Assembly (NCBI GenBank): GCA_051294375.1
Contig: CM119263.1
Span: 10,095,552 to 10,159,551, forward strand
DNA length: 64,000 nucleotides
Direction of reading: 5' to 3'
DNA from: Paraspadella gotoi
Lineage: Eukaryota > Chaetognatha
A model generated the notes under the pieces. The model saw only the letters and a program-made list of their open reading frames with translations. It had not been told where the DNA came from and did not search any database. Of the stretch, positions 11,007 to 23,200 are shown in pieces (position 1 is the stretch's first letter; each line of letters opens with the position of its first letter). The translations under genes were made by a program, and so were the position numbers.

Positions 11007-11984
11007 GTATAATTATATATACTCCAGTGATGAATAGGAAAAAAAAAGAAATGAAAAGCTAGTAGGCAGTGAGCAAACAATAATTATTATGCGTAATAAA
11101 GTTCAACTTGGGGTATTAAATGCTTTACTAAAACGGTTAAAAAGTCTGCAAGTCCAACGAATTGCACAGTCGGTCTGATTCTGATTTTTCGAAATAAAAC
11201 GAACGCAGATGGATGAATAAAAAAATTAAAAGATGAATTTTAAAAAAGTCGATTTGCCAAGGTTTATCGATGACCGATCCGTAATATCAATGACCCGACC
11301 CATAAATTAAATCATCGATCACGAATGTCGGTCGCTCTTTTATTATTAATAAGACATTAGATTCGTTTGTAAAATTTTGATCTTTTAAGTTAAGATCATC
11401 ATTTCACGGAGAAGAATAATAGAAATTGTTCAATACTCATATATCTTTGATCACAAGCTTGATCTTACAGAATACCGCTGTATAACCAATTAACTATTAA
11501 TATGTTGTTTTCGGAAATTATAATATTAAATAATTTTAAATTAAAAAAGATTGTTTAATTAAAGGAAATAATAATTATCAAAAAACATCAATTCAAGCGA
11601 GCGGTTTAAAAATCTTAAAAAAAATCTATTATATGTAGTTGTTATAAAATGTAGTTTTCACTTTCTGAATTTAACAATTTATACATTGTATGAAGAAAAT
11701 TTGAAAGAAAAAAAAACGACTTTCCCGGATCGATTCTCGACGATTTTAAAGTTTGCAGGTGAAAAATTGAGAAAACGAAAATGGGCGGAAAAAACTCACG
11801 AGAAGAAATCTCTGATCTTTTTTCAGCTTCGAATTTTTGGTTCTCGATGTTGTTCTAACTCGGAGATTGTTGTTCTACTCGGAGATGTTGTTCTTGGCGT
11901 CGATGCTGTTATGCGAATCGATGTTGTCTTGTCTTTAACTTTTAAGATTGAAATGTATAAAATTAATTGTATCTAATCAATTAT

Positions 11985-12180
11985 GGTGGACTAAAGTCCA
12001 CCAACCATTTCATCAGCGGCCATGCTACAGGAGGCAAGGAATTCGCTTCCCAACCCAAAGGTCCCGGGTTTCTAGCCCGGTGGTCGCCTAACAGTAAAGC
12101 TGTCGGGCGCTAAACCCGCCTGCAACACGGTTTTAACAGCCTGATCCGAAGCTCAGGGACTGCTTATATTGAATGTTCTA
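11985..12180 (+). mobile_element. tRNA-derived SINE S1, copy 1
   Basis: It carries a tRNA-like head with a B box (GGGTTTCTAGCCCGG) and a tail ending ATCCGAAGCTCAGGGACTGC. The same element is at 14,525-14,712 (+) and 26,308-26,505 (-). The heterologous body after the tRNA-like part is typical of SINEs. Confidence 0.6.
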
Positions 12181-12837
12181 TTACTAACGTCATTACTCTC
12201 TCTTCAGTATCTAATTGACTATTATTTAGCGCCAGAATCCCATAGATCCGGCGAGAAAAAAGATATAATGAGAAAAAGGATCATAGATTCATCTCGGCGA
12301 TCGAAAGTAATGAGCTATCCCAATTATTATGTTGGTTTAAATAAAAACAGGAGGATTTTTTTATATAGCAAAAAGATAATAATTTTTTTTGTTGGGATGA
12401 ACATTGAAAAATTTAGAAACTCTTCCTCTCCTCTTCTTCCTCTCTTTCCTCCTTTTTTCTTTTTTTTTTTGCCTCCTTTCGTCTGCTTGATGTCTTTTCT
12501 TTTTCTGATCAAAGAAAAAACGAATTAATGCTCATTGAAAATTAATTGATTTAGAATAATAAGTTTTTGATAGGGCCGGAATTCACCGAATTAGAAAAAA
12601 ATCTACATGAAATCGGTACAATGAACAATTGAACTATTGGCCAATGGACAATATAATGGACATATAAAAAGTATTCATATTATTTAATAAATAAAGCTAT
12701 CTTTGTCTCCTTTCTTTGGAACAGGCCTCCCCACTTATTTACAATTATAATAACAGTGCGGAATACAATAAGTATTCCCCGATCTAATAAACATAAGGGA
12801 GTTGGGCAGCAGACTTAAAGCTCCTCACTGCTGTCCG

Positions 12838-13060
12838 TCCTCAGCCTCGTCTCAATGGCTGAGCAGGCTAAATCATCTCAATTCCATCCGTGCGTCCGGG
12901 TTCAAATCCCTGGGTATCCCGGTTCTGGCTTAAATGTGACGGTGCCGGTATAAACATGCCAGTGACAGGAGGCGGTCACTGAGGGTCTGCAGCCTACGCC
13001 AGTTGTGAGATAACCCCGTGCCCCGGGTATCACAGGCTATCCTCTCGTTGCCATAAATGG
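12838..13060 (+). mobile_element. tRNA-derived SINE S2, copy 1
   Basis: A box TGGCTGAGCAGG and B box GGGTTCAAATCCC are about 35 bases apart, as in a tRNA gene, followed by a shared body ending near TATCACAGGCTATCCTCTCG. Further copies lie at 13,318-13,535, 15,440-15,670 and 15,925-16,145. In each tandem unit two copies flank a 250-bp spacer. Confidence 0.65.
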
Positions 13061-13317
13061 TGAGCCCTACTCTCGAAACACACAACCGTCCGCTGCGCAC
13101 CGTGCGCCCACGCTTACGTCGCTTAGGGTATGCATATCACCGCCTATGCCCTACTTCTTCTGGTAACGCTCCAGACCTCGCTCGCTCGCATTCGCCGTCG
13201 CTCTCACTATAGGCAATGAGAATCAAAACCTCTCAGACATCTCCTCAGGATTGAGGCCCCTGTGGAGAACGTCTGGTGGGGGGATCCTGTGGCAGCAAGA
13301 CTGCCTCACTGCTGTCC

Positions 13318-13535
13318 GTCCTCAGCCTCGTCTCAATGGCTGAGCAGGCTAAATCACTCATTCCATCCGTTGCGTCCCGGGTTCAATCCCTGGGTATCCC
13401 GGTTCTGCTTAAATGTGACGGTGCCGGTATAAACATGCCATGTGACAGGAGGCCGGTCACTGAGGGTCCGCGCCCCTACGCCAGTTGGTGGAGATACCCC
13501 GCGCCCCCGGGTATCACAGGCTATCCTCCCGTTGT
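13318..13535 (+). mobile_element. tRNA-derived SINE S2, copy 2
   Basis: Same A box and body as copy 1, with small indels. It closes tandem unit 1. Confidence 0.6.
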
Positions 13536-14524
13536 TAGCTAATATGGTTTTAGAAAACGTGGTATAAAATATATAATTATATATACTCCAGTGATGAATA
13601 GGAAAAAAAAAGAAATGAAAAGCTAGTAGGCAGTGAGCAACAATAATTATTATGCGTAATAAAGTTCAACTTGGGGTATTAAATGCTTTACTAAAACGGT
13701 TAAAAAAAGTCTGCAAGTCCAACGAATTGCACAGTCGGTCTGATTCTGATTTTTCGAAATAAAACGAACGCAGATGGATGAATAAAAAAATTAAAAGATG
13801 AATTTTAAAAAAGTCGATTTGCCAAAGGTTTATCGATGACCGATCCCGTATATCAATGACCCGACCCATAAATTAATCATCGATCACGAATGTCGGTCGC
13901 TCTTTATTATTATAAGACATTAGATTCGTTTGTAAAATTTTGATCTTTTAAGTTAGATCATCATTTCACGGAGAAGAATAATAGAAATTGTTCAATACTC
14001 ATATATCTTTGATCACAAGCTTGATCTTACAGAATACCGCTGTATAACCAATTAACTATTAATAATGTTGTTTTCGGAATTATAATATTAAATAATTTTT
14101 AAATTAAAAAGATTGTTTAATTAAAGGAAATAATAATTATCAGAAACATCAATTCAAGCGAGCGGTTTAAAAATCTTAAAAAAATCTATTATATGTAGTT
14201 GTTATAAATGTAGTTTTCACTTTCTGAATTTAACAATTTATACATTGTATGAAGAAAATTTGAAGAAAAAAAAACGACTTTCCCGGATCGATTCTCGACG
14301 ATTTTAAAAGTTTGCAGGTGAAAATTGAGAAAACGAAAATGGGCGGAAAAAACTCACGGAGAAAGAATCTCTGATCTTTTTTCAGCTTCGAATTTTTGGT
14401 TCTCGATGTTGTTCTACTCGGAGATGTTGTTCTTGGCAGTCGATGCTGGTTATGACGAATCGATGTTGTTCTCGTCTTTTAACTTTTAAGATTGAAATGT
14501 ATAAAATTAAATTGTATCTATCAT

Positions 14525-14712
14525 TATAGTGGACCAAACCATTCATCCAGCGGCCATTGCCGGCAGGAGGCAAGATTCGCTTCCCAACCAAGGTCCGGGT
14601 TTCTAGCCCGGTGGTCGCCTAACAGTAAAGGGTACGGGCGTTACCAACGCCTGCAACACGGTTTTAAGCCTGATCCGAAGCTCAGAGACTGCTTAATTAT
14701 TGATTCTATTAC
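14525..14712 (+). mobile_element. tRNA-derived SINE S1, copy 2
   Basis: Counterpart of 11,985-12,180 in tandem unit 2. Confidence 0.55.
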
Positions 14713-15439
14713 CTAACTCTCATAGTCTAATTGACTATTATTTAGCGGCAGAATCACTTACTACAGAGGGCCTGAAGCAGGAGCGTAAGTCAACATAAAT
14801 GACGGCGTTGGGATTAGGCGGTCGGCTCGCTTCGGCGCGACTCGGGATCGCGGAAAAAAGATGAGCGATCATAGATTCATCTCGGCGATCGAAAAGTAAT
14901 GACTATCTCAATTTATTATGTGGTTGTGAAAGTAAACAGGAAGGATTTTTTATATAGCAAAAAAGAATAATAATTTTTTTTTGTTGGGATGAACAAGTTG
15001 AAAAATTTTGAACTCTCTCTCTTACTCTCTTTCCTCTCTTTGTCCCTCCTTTTTTTATCTTGATTTTTTTACGTCTCTTTTCGGTCTGTTCTCAAGATGT
15101 CTTTCTTTTTCTGATCAAAGAAAAAAACGAATTATGCTCATTGAAAATTAATTGATTTAAATAATAAGTTTTTGATAGGCCGGAATTCACCGAATTAGAA
15201 AAAAATCTACATGAAATCGGTACAATGAACAATTGAACATTGGCCAATGGACATATAATGGACATATAAAAAGTATTCATTTATTTAATAAATAAAGCTA
15301 TCTTGTCTCCTTTCTTTGGACAGGCCTCCACCACTTTTACAATTATAATAACAGTGCGGAATACAATAAGTATTCCCCGATCTAATACATAAGGGGAGTT
15401 GTCGGCATGCAAGAGCTTAAAGCTGCCTCACTGAACTGT

Positions 15440-15670
15440 CGCGTGCTGCCAGCTCGTCCTCCATGGGCTGAGGCAGGCTAAATCCATCTCATTCCATCCG
15501 TGTCAGTCGCCGGGTTCAGATCCCGCTGGCGGTATCCCCGGTTCTGGCTTAGAATGTGACAGGTGCCGGTAGTAAACATGCCAGTGACAGGAGGCGGTCA
15601 CTAGGGTCCGCAGCCCCATAGCCAGTTGGTGAGATACCCCGTGCCCCGGGTATCACAGGCTATCCTCTCG
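15440..15670 (+). mobile_element. tRNA-derived SINE S2, copy 3
   Basis: Counterpart of 12,838-13,060 with extra one-base insertions throughout; a noisier version of the same sequence. Confidence 0.55.
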
Positions 15671-15924
15671 TTGCCATAAGTGGTGAGCCCTACTCCTCGA
15701 ACACGCAACCGCTGCGTCACCGTGCGCCCACGCTTACGTCGCTTAGGTATGCATATCACGCCTATGCCCTACTTCTTCGGTAACGCTCCAGACGTCCTCG
15801 CTCGCTCGTCCGCTCGCTCTCACTATGGCAAATGAGATCAAACCTCTCAGACATCTCCTCAGGATTGAGGCCCCTGTGGAGAAGTCTGGTGGGGGGATCC
15901 TTGTGGCAGCAAGACTGCCTCACT

Positions 15925-16145
15925 GCTGTCCGTCCTCGCCTCGTCTCAATGGCTGAGGCAGGCTAAATCATCTCATTCATCCGTGCCGTCCCGGTTCAAT
16001 CCCTGGGTATCCCGGTTCTGGCTTAAATGTGACGGTCCGGTATAAACATGCCAAGTGACAGGAGGCGGTCACTGAGGGTCGCAGGCCCTACGCCAGTTGG
16101 TGAGATACCCGCGCCCCCGGTATCACAGGCTATCCTCCCGTTCCA
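15925..16145 (+). mobile_element. tRNA-derived SINE S2, copy 4
   Basis: Counterpart of 13,318-13,535, closing tandem unit 2. Confidence 0.55.
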
Positions 16146-16154
16146 TAGAGTGAT

Positions 16155-16400
16155 CTTTTCATACAATTGAAACATTCTTTGAAATATTATACCATTCATT
16201 GATAGGGAAGACAGGTCCTCTGGGAGTGAATAAACGAGACTGTGTGAGTCTTTTGATTGAAAGCTTGCTATGTCATTATCTTGTAAGAGTGAATGGATGG
16301 CCCGTTAAACACCAAAACCTGTCCAAAGTCATTGGCAAGATAGTTTAGTTATTAAAAGAATGAATTTTTTATATTGGTTGTACCAATTTCATAGCAAGCT
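16155..16400 (+). repeat. dispersed repeat D, copy 2
   Basis: Shares long words with 7,395-7,655 and, inverted, with 25,985-26,280. It sits just downstream of the phospholipase stop codon. Confidence 0.5.
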
Positions 16401-16640
16401 GCGAGCTATCAATCAAAACGCTCTCTAGTTTTTCAATTTCCAGAGTTTTGCAAAATGATTCCGCCGCTTCCAGTCTTTTTCGAGGTCTTAAAATATTTTA
16501 TTCAAATTGCATTTTATATCCAAATTTTGTAGTTTCCCCACGATTTTCAATAATTTTTCAGTGCATTAAAAACGGGAAGTCCGCTCAAAACGGCCTCAAT
16601 TTCAGTATCTTCAATGCGCAAAAATGGTAAATACTTTTCC

Positions 16641-17562
16641 TTAGTAAATAACGAAATAGAATCGGTCAATTAAAAATCCCGCTGCGGCTTCTTCGTACTC
16701 AACGCACTTCATCCAACCCGGATAGATCTCTTCCTTCTTCACGCATCTTTGCTGAAAACCCCTCTTGAAGCATCTTCGCCGCATTTGGTTGAAGTACCAG
16801 TCGCCGACGATCTGAATGGAAAAGGCGTTTGGTCAAAAGATCGGGTCAGTCAAAAAAAAGGCGTGACGAGGCATTTCATGACATGGTATGTCACGAAAAA
16901 CGTCTCGAAGCGAAAAGAAGGAACCAGACAAATTTGTGAATTAAATTGTTAAATTCCTTTCGTTAAGTGAATTAAATTAAACTAAAATAATTTTTTTTTG
17001 GTCTGTTTGGTCAATGACCAATGGTCATATACAAGTGATTCAAACAGTGAGAACTCACCCACCCGGAATCTGAAATCTTGTTTTCTGTCCCTTTCCCCAT
17101 AATCCCTTTCCCAGCATTCTCACATGAGCCGTGGAAGTGTTGACCGCCTTGAGGCAATCACGGAAAGCGTAATCACAGTCACAATGAAAGACGTAAGTGA
17201 AGAAGTCGGTGTTGATGAAACCTACGAATTGGAGAGGAAAGAGAGATTAACAAAATATAATAGGGATGGAATGGAGTAACTGAATGAAAAAGCCTCACTT
17301 CACTTTTTCTTATTTCTTTTCCCCTCATTTCCCTTATCTCACCGCTCGCCATCGACTCTCCCTGCGCCAGGGAATTGTTGCAACGATCGTGAGCGTGGCA
17401 GCAGTCGTCCGTTCCGCGCGCCTCCCCGCGGTCGGTGTCGTTGGCGGCGTTGTTTCCGGGGCCGCACCAGAGCGTTCCCGGAAACGTGACGCCTCCGCGC
17501 GCTGAGGAAACGGCGACGACGATGGCGACGACGACAGCGACGCCAAATTGGAACAAAGCCAT
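16641..17562 (-). CDS. group III secretory phospholipase A2, three exons
   Basis: Exons 17562-17343, 17221-17124 and 16811-16641 give 162 residues with all splice phases consistent. Secretory group III PLA2 (bee-venom-like family, also found in non-venomous animals) hydrolyses the sn-2 ester of phospholipids using Ca2+. A hydrophobic N-terminus (about residues 3-20, rich in Val and Ala) is a good signal peptide. Then come the family start FPGTLWCGPGN (Ca2+-binding loop) and CCHAHDRC with the catalytic His-Asp pair. Exon 2 carries the paired-Cys segment FHCDCDYAFRDCL, exon 3 the Cys-bearing C-terminus. It is a single-domain enzyme near the usual length of the compact members. Nothing here shows whether it is digestive, immune or venom-related. 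It lies between the repeat zone and the heparanase region, with no obvious co-regulated partner. Confidence 0.85.
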
Positions 17563-18061
17563 TTCGCCGACTTTTCGGGGCGCGATTTATTATATCAAAT
17601 AAATTGGTCGTTGGTAGCGATTTTCATAAATAATTCGGGGACGTTTCACAATTTCCGCCGATTCTGCGGATTTTTGATTAAATGAAAAAAATGAGTACAT
17701 TTATCAGACTAAGTTTTTTAAAAAATTCTTTCAACCTCCTATGCGTAATTGCGTATGTTTTTCGTTTTTATCTACGTTCAACATCATCAAATATTTGAGC
17801 TATGTTGTTTGTTTTGGAAAAAACCACAAATCTTCGTCGTGTCCAAAGTTTGGCATCTCTATCTCTCTTCCGAGCCTTCGCTAGTAACTTTCCTCGTCTC
17901 TCCTTTTATTTATTTTATTTTTTAGATTGTATCAGATGGTAAACCTTCACACATTCTGCCAATGACCACCTTGCTTTAAAAATATATTAATTTTATAATG
18001 CCCCCTACTTCGTAATTCCAACTCCAAAGAGAAAGAAAATTGTAGAATAAAACGAAAGTCG

Positions 18062-18265
18062 TTAATTAGAATGGAGTTTCCCTAAAGTCTCCCAGCAGGC
18101 AGCCTTATTAGCGGTTATACATGAACCAAACGTTGAAAGAGATTTACGATCGGCTTTGTGAAGCAAATTGATTTTGTGTAATGCTTTACTGTAGTTGCTA
18201 TTTGTGCAACGTCCATAACATAATAAAAGATCTCTCTCCGTTCGACTCATAATTTTTTTTTTCAT
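18062..18265 (-). CDS. small Cys-containing ORF, doubtful
   Basis: An open frame of up to 67 codons with five Cys and a plausible non-repetitive composition. No acceptor or signal peptide was found, and it is AT-rich like the surrounding intergenic DNA. It could be a terminal exon of a minus-strand gene or chance. No family is recognised. Confidence 0.2.
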   Translation of the reverse strand: MKKKIMSRTERDLLLCYGRCTNSNYSKALHKINLLHKADRKSLSTFGSCITANKAACWETLGKLHSN

Positions 18266-18838
18266 GTTTACTTTTTTTTCCCTCGTTTTTTCTTTAGTTA
18301 GTTTTAACCCAATTAAATTAACCTTTTTAGACCTAATCTAGTCCAATATTTTTTGCGGTACAGAAGTGGGACCATTTATGTGTTAAAAAAAAATCCGATG
18401 CGCAGTCAAAGTGGAAGCGAATACCCCATTTATGACTGTGGGTCATAACCTCTGCCAGTCCCTCTTAAGAATTACGACCCGACTTCCCAAACGCAGAGCG
18501 GAAAAAGCGGAAGACGTAACCCGAGTTAAGAGCTTTACCCTTTTATCTCTTTCTTTTTTCTTTTTCTTTTCTTTTTTCCCCCTCATTTTATCATCTCTTT
18601 CTCCCTTTTTTTAACATTCTCTCTCTATTCTAGTCTCCGCCTTTATTTTTTCCATTATTCATGATATCGGAAAACTATGGCATTGAAAATAAAAATTTGG
18701 CAAACTCAACTACCGAACTACTCAACTACAAAATACCACCACAATCATATTCAATCAAAAATCCTTCCACAATCCACCATACATCAGTCGCACCTCAATT
18801 CATCGTCAAAATTGTCGGTTACAGAAGTATAGAATATC

Positions 18839-19114
18839 CTAAAAACTCGGATAACCCGAAGACCTGGAGACCCAAAAATACTCTAACAACGCGGAACTTC
18901 CCTGGGCCACAGAGTCAATAAGGTCGCGATTTCCTCCGAAACCCTGAACAAACACTCGCCCCTTTTCACTGAGGATTCTGACGAATTCGATCATTTTTCT
19001 GTCCAACCATCGTTGCTTCCCGGCTACGAATCCGGCCGGTCCAAGCGATTCCCGGATGGAGAACAGGGATTTCGAGTCTTTCCGGTCATCGAAGTTCCGG
19101 AACACATCCGTCCC
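18839..19114 (-). CDS. orphan terminal exon, unrecognised
   Basis: On the minus strand a likely acceptor (CAAAAG) near 19,115 opens a frame of about 92 codons to a TAG at 18,841-18,839. The residues are well mixed (GPAGFVAGKQRW, GFGGNRDLIDS) with codon use like the confirmed exons nearby (many CCG, TCG, GGA). No signal peptide, membrane segment or recognised motif is present. Upstream exons should lie between 19.1 and 20.2 kb on the same strand but none was found. It may be the end of a short gene between the phospholipase and heparanase, or an exon of a larger nested gene. Confidence 0.4.
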   Translation of the reverse strand, partial: GTDVFRNFDDRKDSKSLFSIRESLGPAGFVAGKQRWLDRKMIEFVRILSEKGRVFVQGFGGNRDLIDSVAQGSSALLEYFWVSRSSGYPSF

Positions 19115-19824
19115 ACTCCCACACTTTTGACGACACTTTTTTTTCCTCAAAGAGAATTTATTTCCTTTTTTGTTTTGTTGTGAACTTTCGATGTTTCGTT
19201 GAAGACAAACAAGCAAACAGATTGGACGAGTTGATTGAAAGATAGACGAGCGAAAAGACAGACGTCGGCATCTAAAAAAAATCGATTCCTAAATTCGAGA
19301 GAGAGGAAATTCGCACGAAAATTCTCAGAACGAAATTGCTCTCGCTTCACTGTGAATTTTTAGAACCGAACGATCAAAACCAGAATGAGAAATGTTTCCC
19401 CATCGTTTATCCCCAAAAAGTTTGTTCGGTTAACGACTCTTGAAACATTTTAATCCCTCTCTGCAAAAACAAAAAAAAAAAAACACAAAAAAAAAATCTC
19501 CCCTGTCCCAACTTTCTTTTCCACAACTTTTTACCTTTTCGTTCGCTTTTTTTTTTCCAGATGATCCCATCTAAGTATGTCTTTTCTTTTCCTCTCTCTC
19601 CCTTAATTTTACTAGTTGAATCCTACAACTGCGTCCACAGTCTAATTTTGACAACATGCTCTTGTCTGTTCTCCCCTCCTTCGCTCATTTTGTTCTCTCC
19701 ATCTTTCACTCCGCATCCTTGATCCGTTCGACACTTTTTAAATCGTCGGCTAAAAACCCTTTTTTTGGCTCCCGCGGATTTTTAAGGATAACAACTTGGA
19801 GATCGTCCGAAATAACAACTTTCG

Positions 19825-20031
<207 letters not shown>

Positions 20032-20278
20032 GCGCGCCACTTTTTAAGCCGAATTTTTTTTATCTCACGATAAATCATCGAATCTCATCGCCGCTTTGTT
20101 GTCATGGAATCAATTTTCACCCTAATGGAACCAATTCTCTCTGTTTCTTACTCGAACTCTTCTCGCCTTGCGATAATTATGTCAATATTTAAAAAAAGAT
20201 CCTCATAGTTTTCGCTTTTCACCGGAACTGTCGCCAACGAATGCCCCTCCCTTTTTCCTACCAAAACAAAAACCAACG

Positions 20279-23200
20279 ATGAGACGTTCTTTTAAAAGTC
20301 TGACATCTGTTGCCCTTTGTGTGGCGCTGATGCTAACTGGGCGCGTCTTCGGTCAGAGACGCCGAAACGCCGATTCCAACTCGAAAAGACTCCACGAAAA
20401 ACCGGAAACGCCCCTTTCATCCTCAAACGCCGAACTGACGCCGGAGCGGGGGCGCCACTGGACGCCGTCGGCGCCGCGAGGCGTCAATCGCTTCTTTTCT
20501 CACTCGACGCATCCGTCGAACGAAATCTCACAGCGCAGCCAGGCAGCGCCGATCTCATCACAGCCTCAAGTTGAACGGCTTTCTCAATCACATACGGGTC
20601 TTTCTAGACGCGAACGTATTACATCCGGGGCATTATCGACGACCAAATCTCGAACGTTTGGAAGAAAAACGCAGGAAAAAAGTTTGTAATTGAAAGGATT
20701 TTGGGATCGCTTGGGCGTTTAAATGGCGATTCATTGTTGTTTACTCCCTTGTGCACTGCACTCTGTTCACAGGGCACAGCGAGGTGCATAGTACAAACTA
20801 TGCAGTGTATATTGCATAGTATATAGTGCATAGTGCATAGTGCACAGTCCTACTTATCTTTTTTCGTAACGCTTTGGACGTTACACTACGTCCAGAGCCT
20901 GCCTAACATTTATTCCTTTCTCTCTTTTCTTCCCTCCCCTTATCTCTTTTCATTTTCCCTCTATTTCGCCGCAAGACGTCGTGCGAGGTCGCCTCTCCTT
21001 CGACACCCGACGCCGCCGACGCCTCTTGACGGAGAACTTCGTGTCGGTCGGCCTCATGAGCGGACTCGTCTTCAGAGGCTGGAAGAATCTAGACTTTGAT
21101 TCGCGGAAGTTGAAGACGCTCGCCAAAGTGGGTTCACTGGGTGGTGGTGTAAGGATCAACGCATTTTATATTGATGCGCTTTTGTTTTTAAAATCTTTTA
21201 AAATTGAAGGGTCTAAATTTCCTATAAAAAAAATGATAGATTTGATGATACAATCGCAGGCCCTGTCTCCGGCGTTGATTCGAATGGGTGGCACCAGAGG
21301 CGACTACCTTTACTTCACCCCCACGGCGGAATTTCACTCCAAACCGCCCACCATCAAAACCCCCATGGGAAAGATGCTGCAGGAATTTCCAATGACGGGT
21401 TCGCAATTTAGAGGTTTTGTGTCTGTGACTTCGTGTGGGCGGTTCGGGAATTTCGAGCCAAATTTCGTATCGAGCGATTCCCTCCTTTCAAATTATATCT
21501 TCTCCATAAACCTCAATCACCCGGGGCAACGCCCACATTTTCCGTCCCTTCAGACTTGGACTGGGACAAACTGAACCTTTTCTCGGACGAGGTGCGATGG
21601 AACCTGGTGTTTCAGCTAAGCGTTCTTCACCGGAAAGGCAACCGCACCTCGTCACGTTGGGATCCCTCAAACGCCATGGAACTTCTCGAGTACAACGAAA
21701 AACGAGGCTATTCGGTCGACTTCACCCTGGGCAACGGTGAGTCATTGAGTCACTGTGAAAAGCTAACATTCGTTTCACGAAACACTAAGAATAATTGTAC
21801 GATGATTAATGTAATCGCAAATAAAGTAGTTTTCCATCGATGTCCATAACGTAAGTTTGCTTTTTGTGAGGGAATTTAATTTGGGATGAAAACCTATTCA
21901 CTCAGAAAAAGTAAAAAAATAAAATTAAGGACTTAATCTTAGGTAATACGTATATTCTTTACGCATATTCATATATTCATAAAAAGATTCAGTAAGGTAT
22001 CAGTGGTATCACTATCACCTTTATGCAGTACTGTGTTTCTTGAAGTCTGGTTCAGTATCCATTTCTTCTTGCTGAGGTTTCAAGAGCGAACGAAAATTAA
22101 CTATGTCATATCATTATCAGAGAGGCATACAATTCTACTAAGGTAATATCTATTAAATAATTATACTTAACTTTAGTCCTCTGCTCCCTCCCCCCTTATT
22201 TTCGGCCTGATTAAAATCTTCGGGCAGAATTTATTTTAAGCTTGTGTTGTGGAGAAGGTCCCTTTATTTCCAAAAGATAACACTATCATCCCTCTTCCCA
22301 ACATAAGATTTTACATTATTTAAAGTTGATACTCTAATTTAATATTCATTTAAGATATATTTAACTTCGCAGAATCTAAAACTAATTCAATGTAATTAAT
22401 GATCAAACAAGTAATCTTTCAATTTTCAAAACCCAACTTGATCTCAGAACCTCCATTCGACGACAAGAGCAATTACAGCCTGAGCCCGGAACAACTCGGC
22501 GACGATTTCCGCGCCCTCCGATCTTTTGGACAGCTGGCACAAGTCCCTCGTCTGCGGACCCGACATCGACTTTAATCCTGGAAAATCCAAAATAATGGAT
22601 TGGTTAGTAGGGCGGAGTGATGAAAAGATTGAGCGATGGAACAATATTTTTTTGCTGCCTTTGTATATGTAATGAAAAATAATTAAACCCTTTTTCAAAA
22701 AAAATTTGCATAACAGTATCATTAATTGAATTTTCATTATAGTAATATCCTTATAAAATCATAAAATTTCAAAATCATATTTTCTTATTTTTAAAAACAG
22801 TTTTTGATTTGCCGGAAAAAACTGAAAAACTTTTGTAAAATATGATTTACCATGATATTTTTTAGGTTAAAGCTGCAAAAAAATGATTAAAACAAGTTCA
22901 TCATAATAGTTTCTACTACAAAGTATAAAAAAGTAGAGAATTTGACCTTTTTTTTCCATTTTTGATGCTGAAACATGAAATTTTTAATAATATTTATATT
23001 TTTATCAACTTTTTGTGAAAGAACAGAATCTTAATAAAAATTTAAAAAAAATTATTTTTGAAATTCATGATTTATAAGATATATTAATAAATATATTGTA
23101 ATTAATGATCTGTTCCCCAAACAATATAAGCAAAATATTTTTTGTACTCCTTAATCATACTATCTCACGTCTAAATATACTTGTTTGATCACTCAAATAA

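Larger units (their letters stand above)
10975..13535 (+). repeat. tandem unit 1 of about 2.6 kb
   Basis: Starts at TTAGCTATATATGGTTTTAG and ends where the same word recurs near 13,530. It contains SINE S1 and two S2 SINEs and no gene. It differs from unit 2 (13,536-16,145) by many one-base indels in homopolymers plus a few substitutions. Confidence 0.7.
13536..16145 (+). repeat. tandem unit 2 of about 2.6 kb
   Basis: Near-identical to 10,975-13,535 throughout, including SINE S1 at 14,525-14,712 and S2 copies at 15,440-15,670 and 15,925-16,145. Differences are mainly homopolymer indels and small insertions. It holds no gene. Confidence 0.7.

Noticed and set aside
12169-12528. 119-codon plus-strand frame
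   Set aside because: AT-rich with Lys/Phe and Phe runs, starts in a SINE tail, and is disrupted in the duplicate unit near 14.9 kb.
12838-13060. Possible genuine tRNA genes at the A/B-box sites
   Set aside because: The boxes are present, but the acceptor stems do not pair and the sequence continues into a repeated body, which fits SINEs.
20755-20850. Cluster of TGCATAG words in heparanase intron 1
   Set aside because: A short low-complexity run; no regular structure beyond a few adjacent heptamers.
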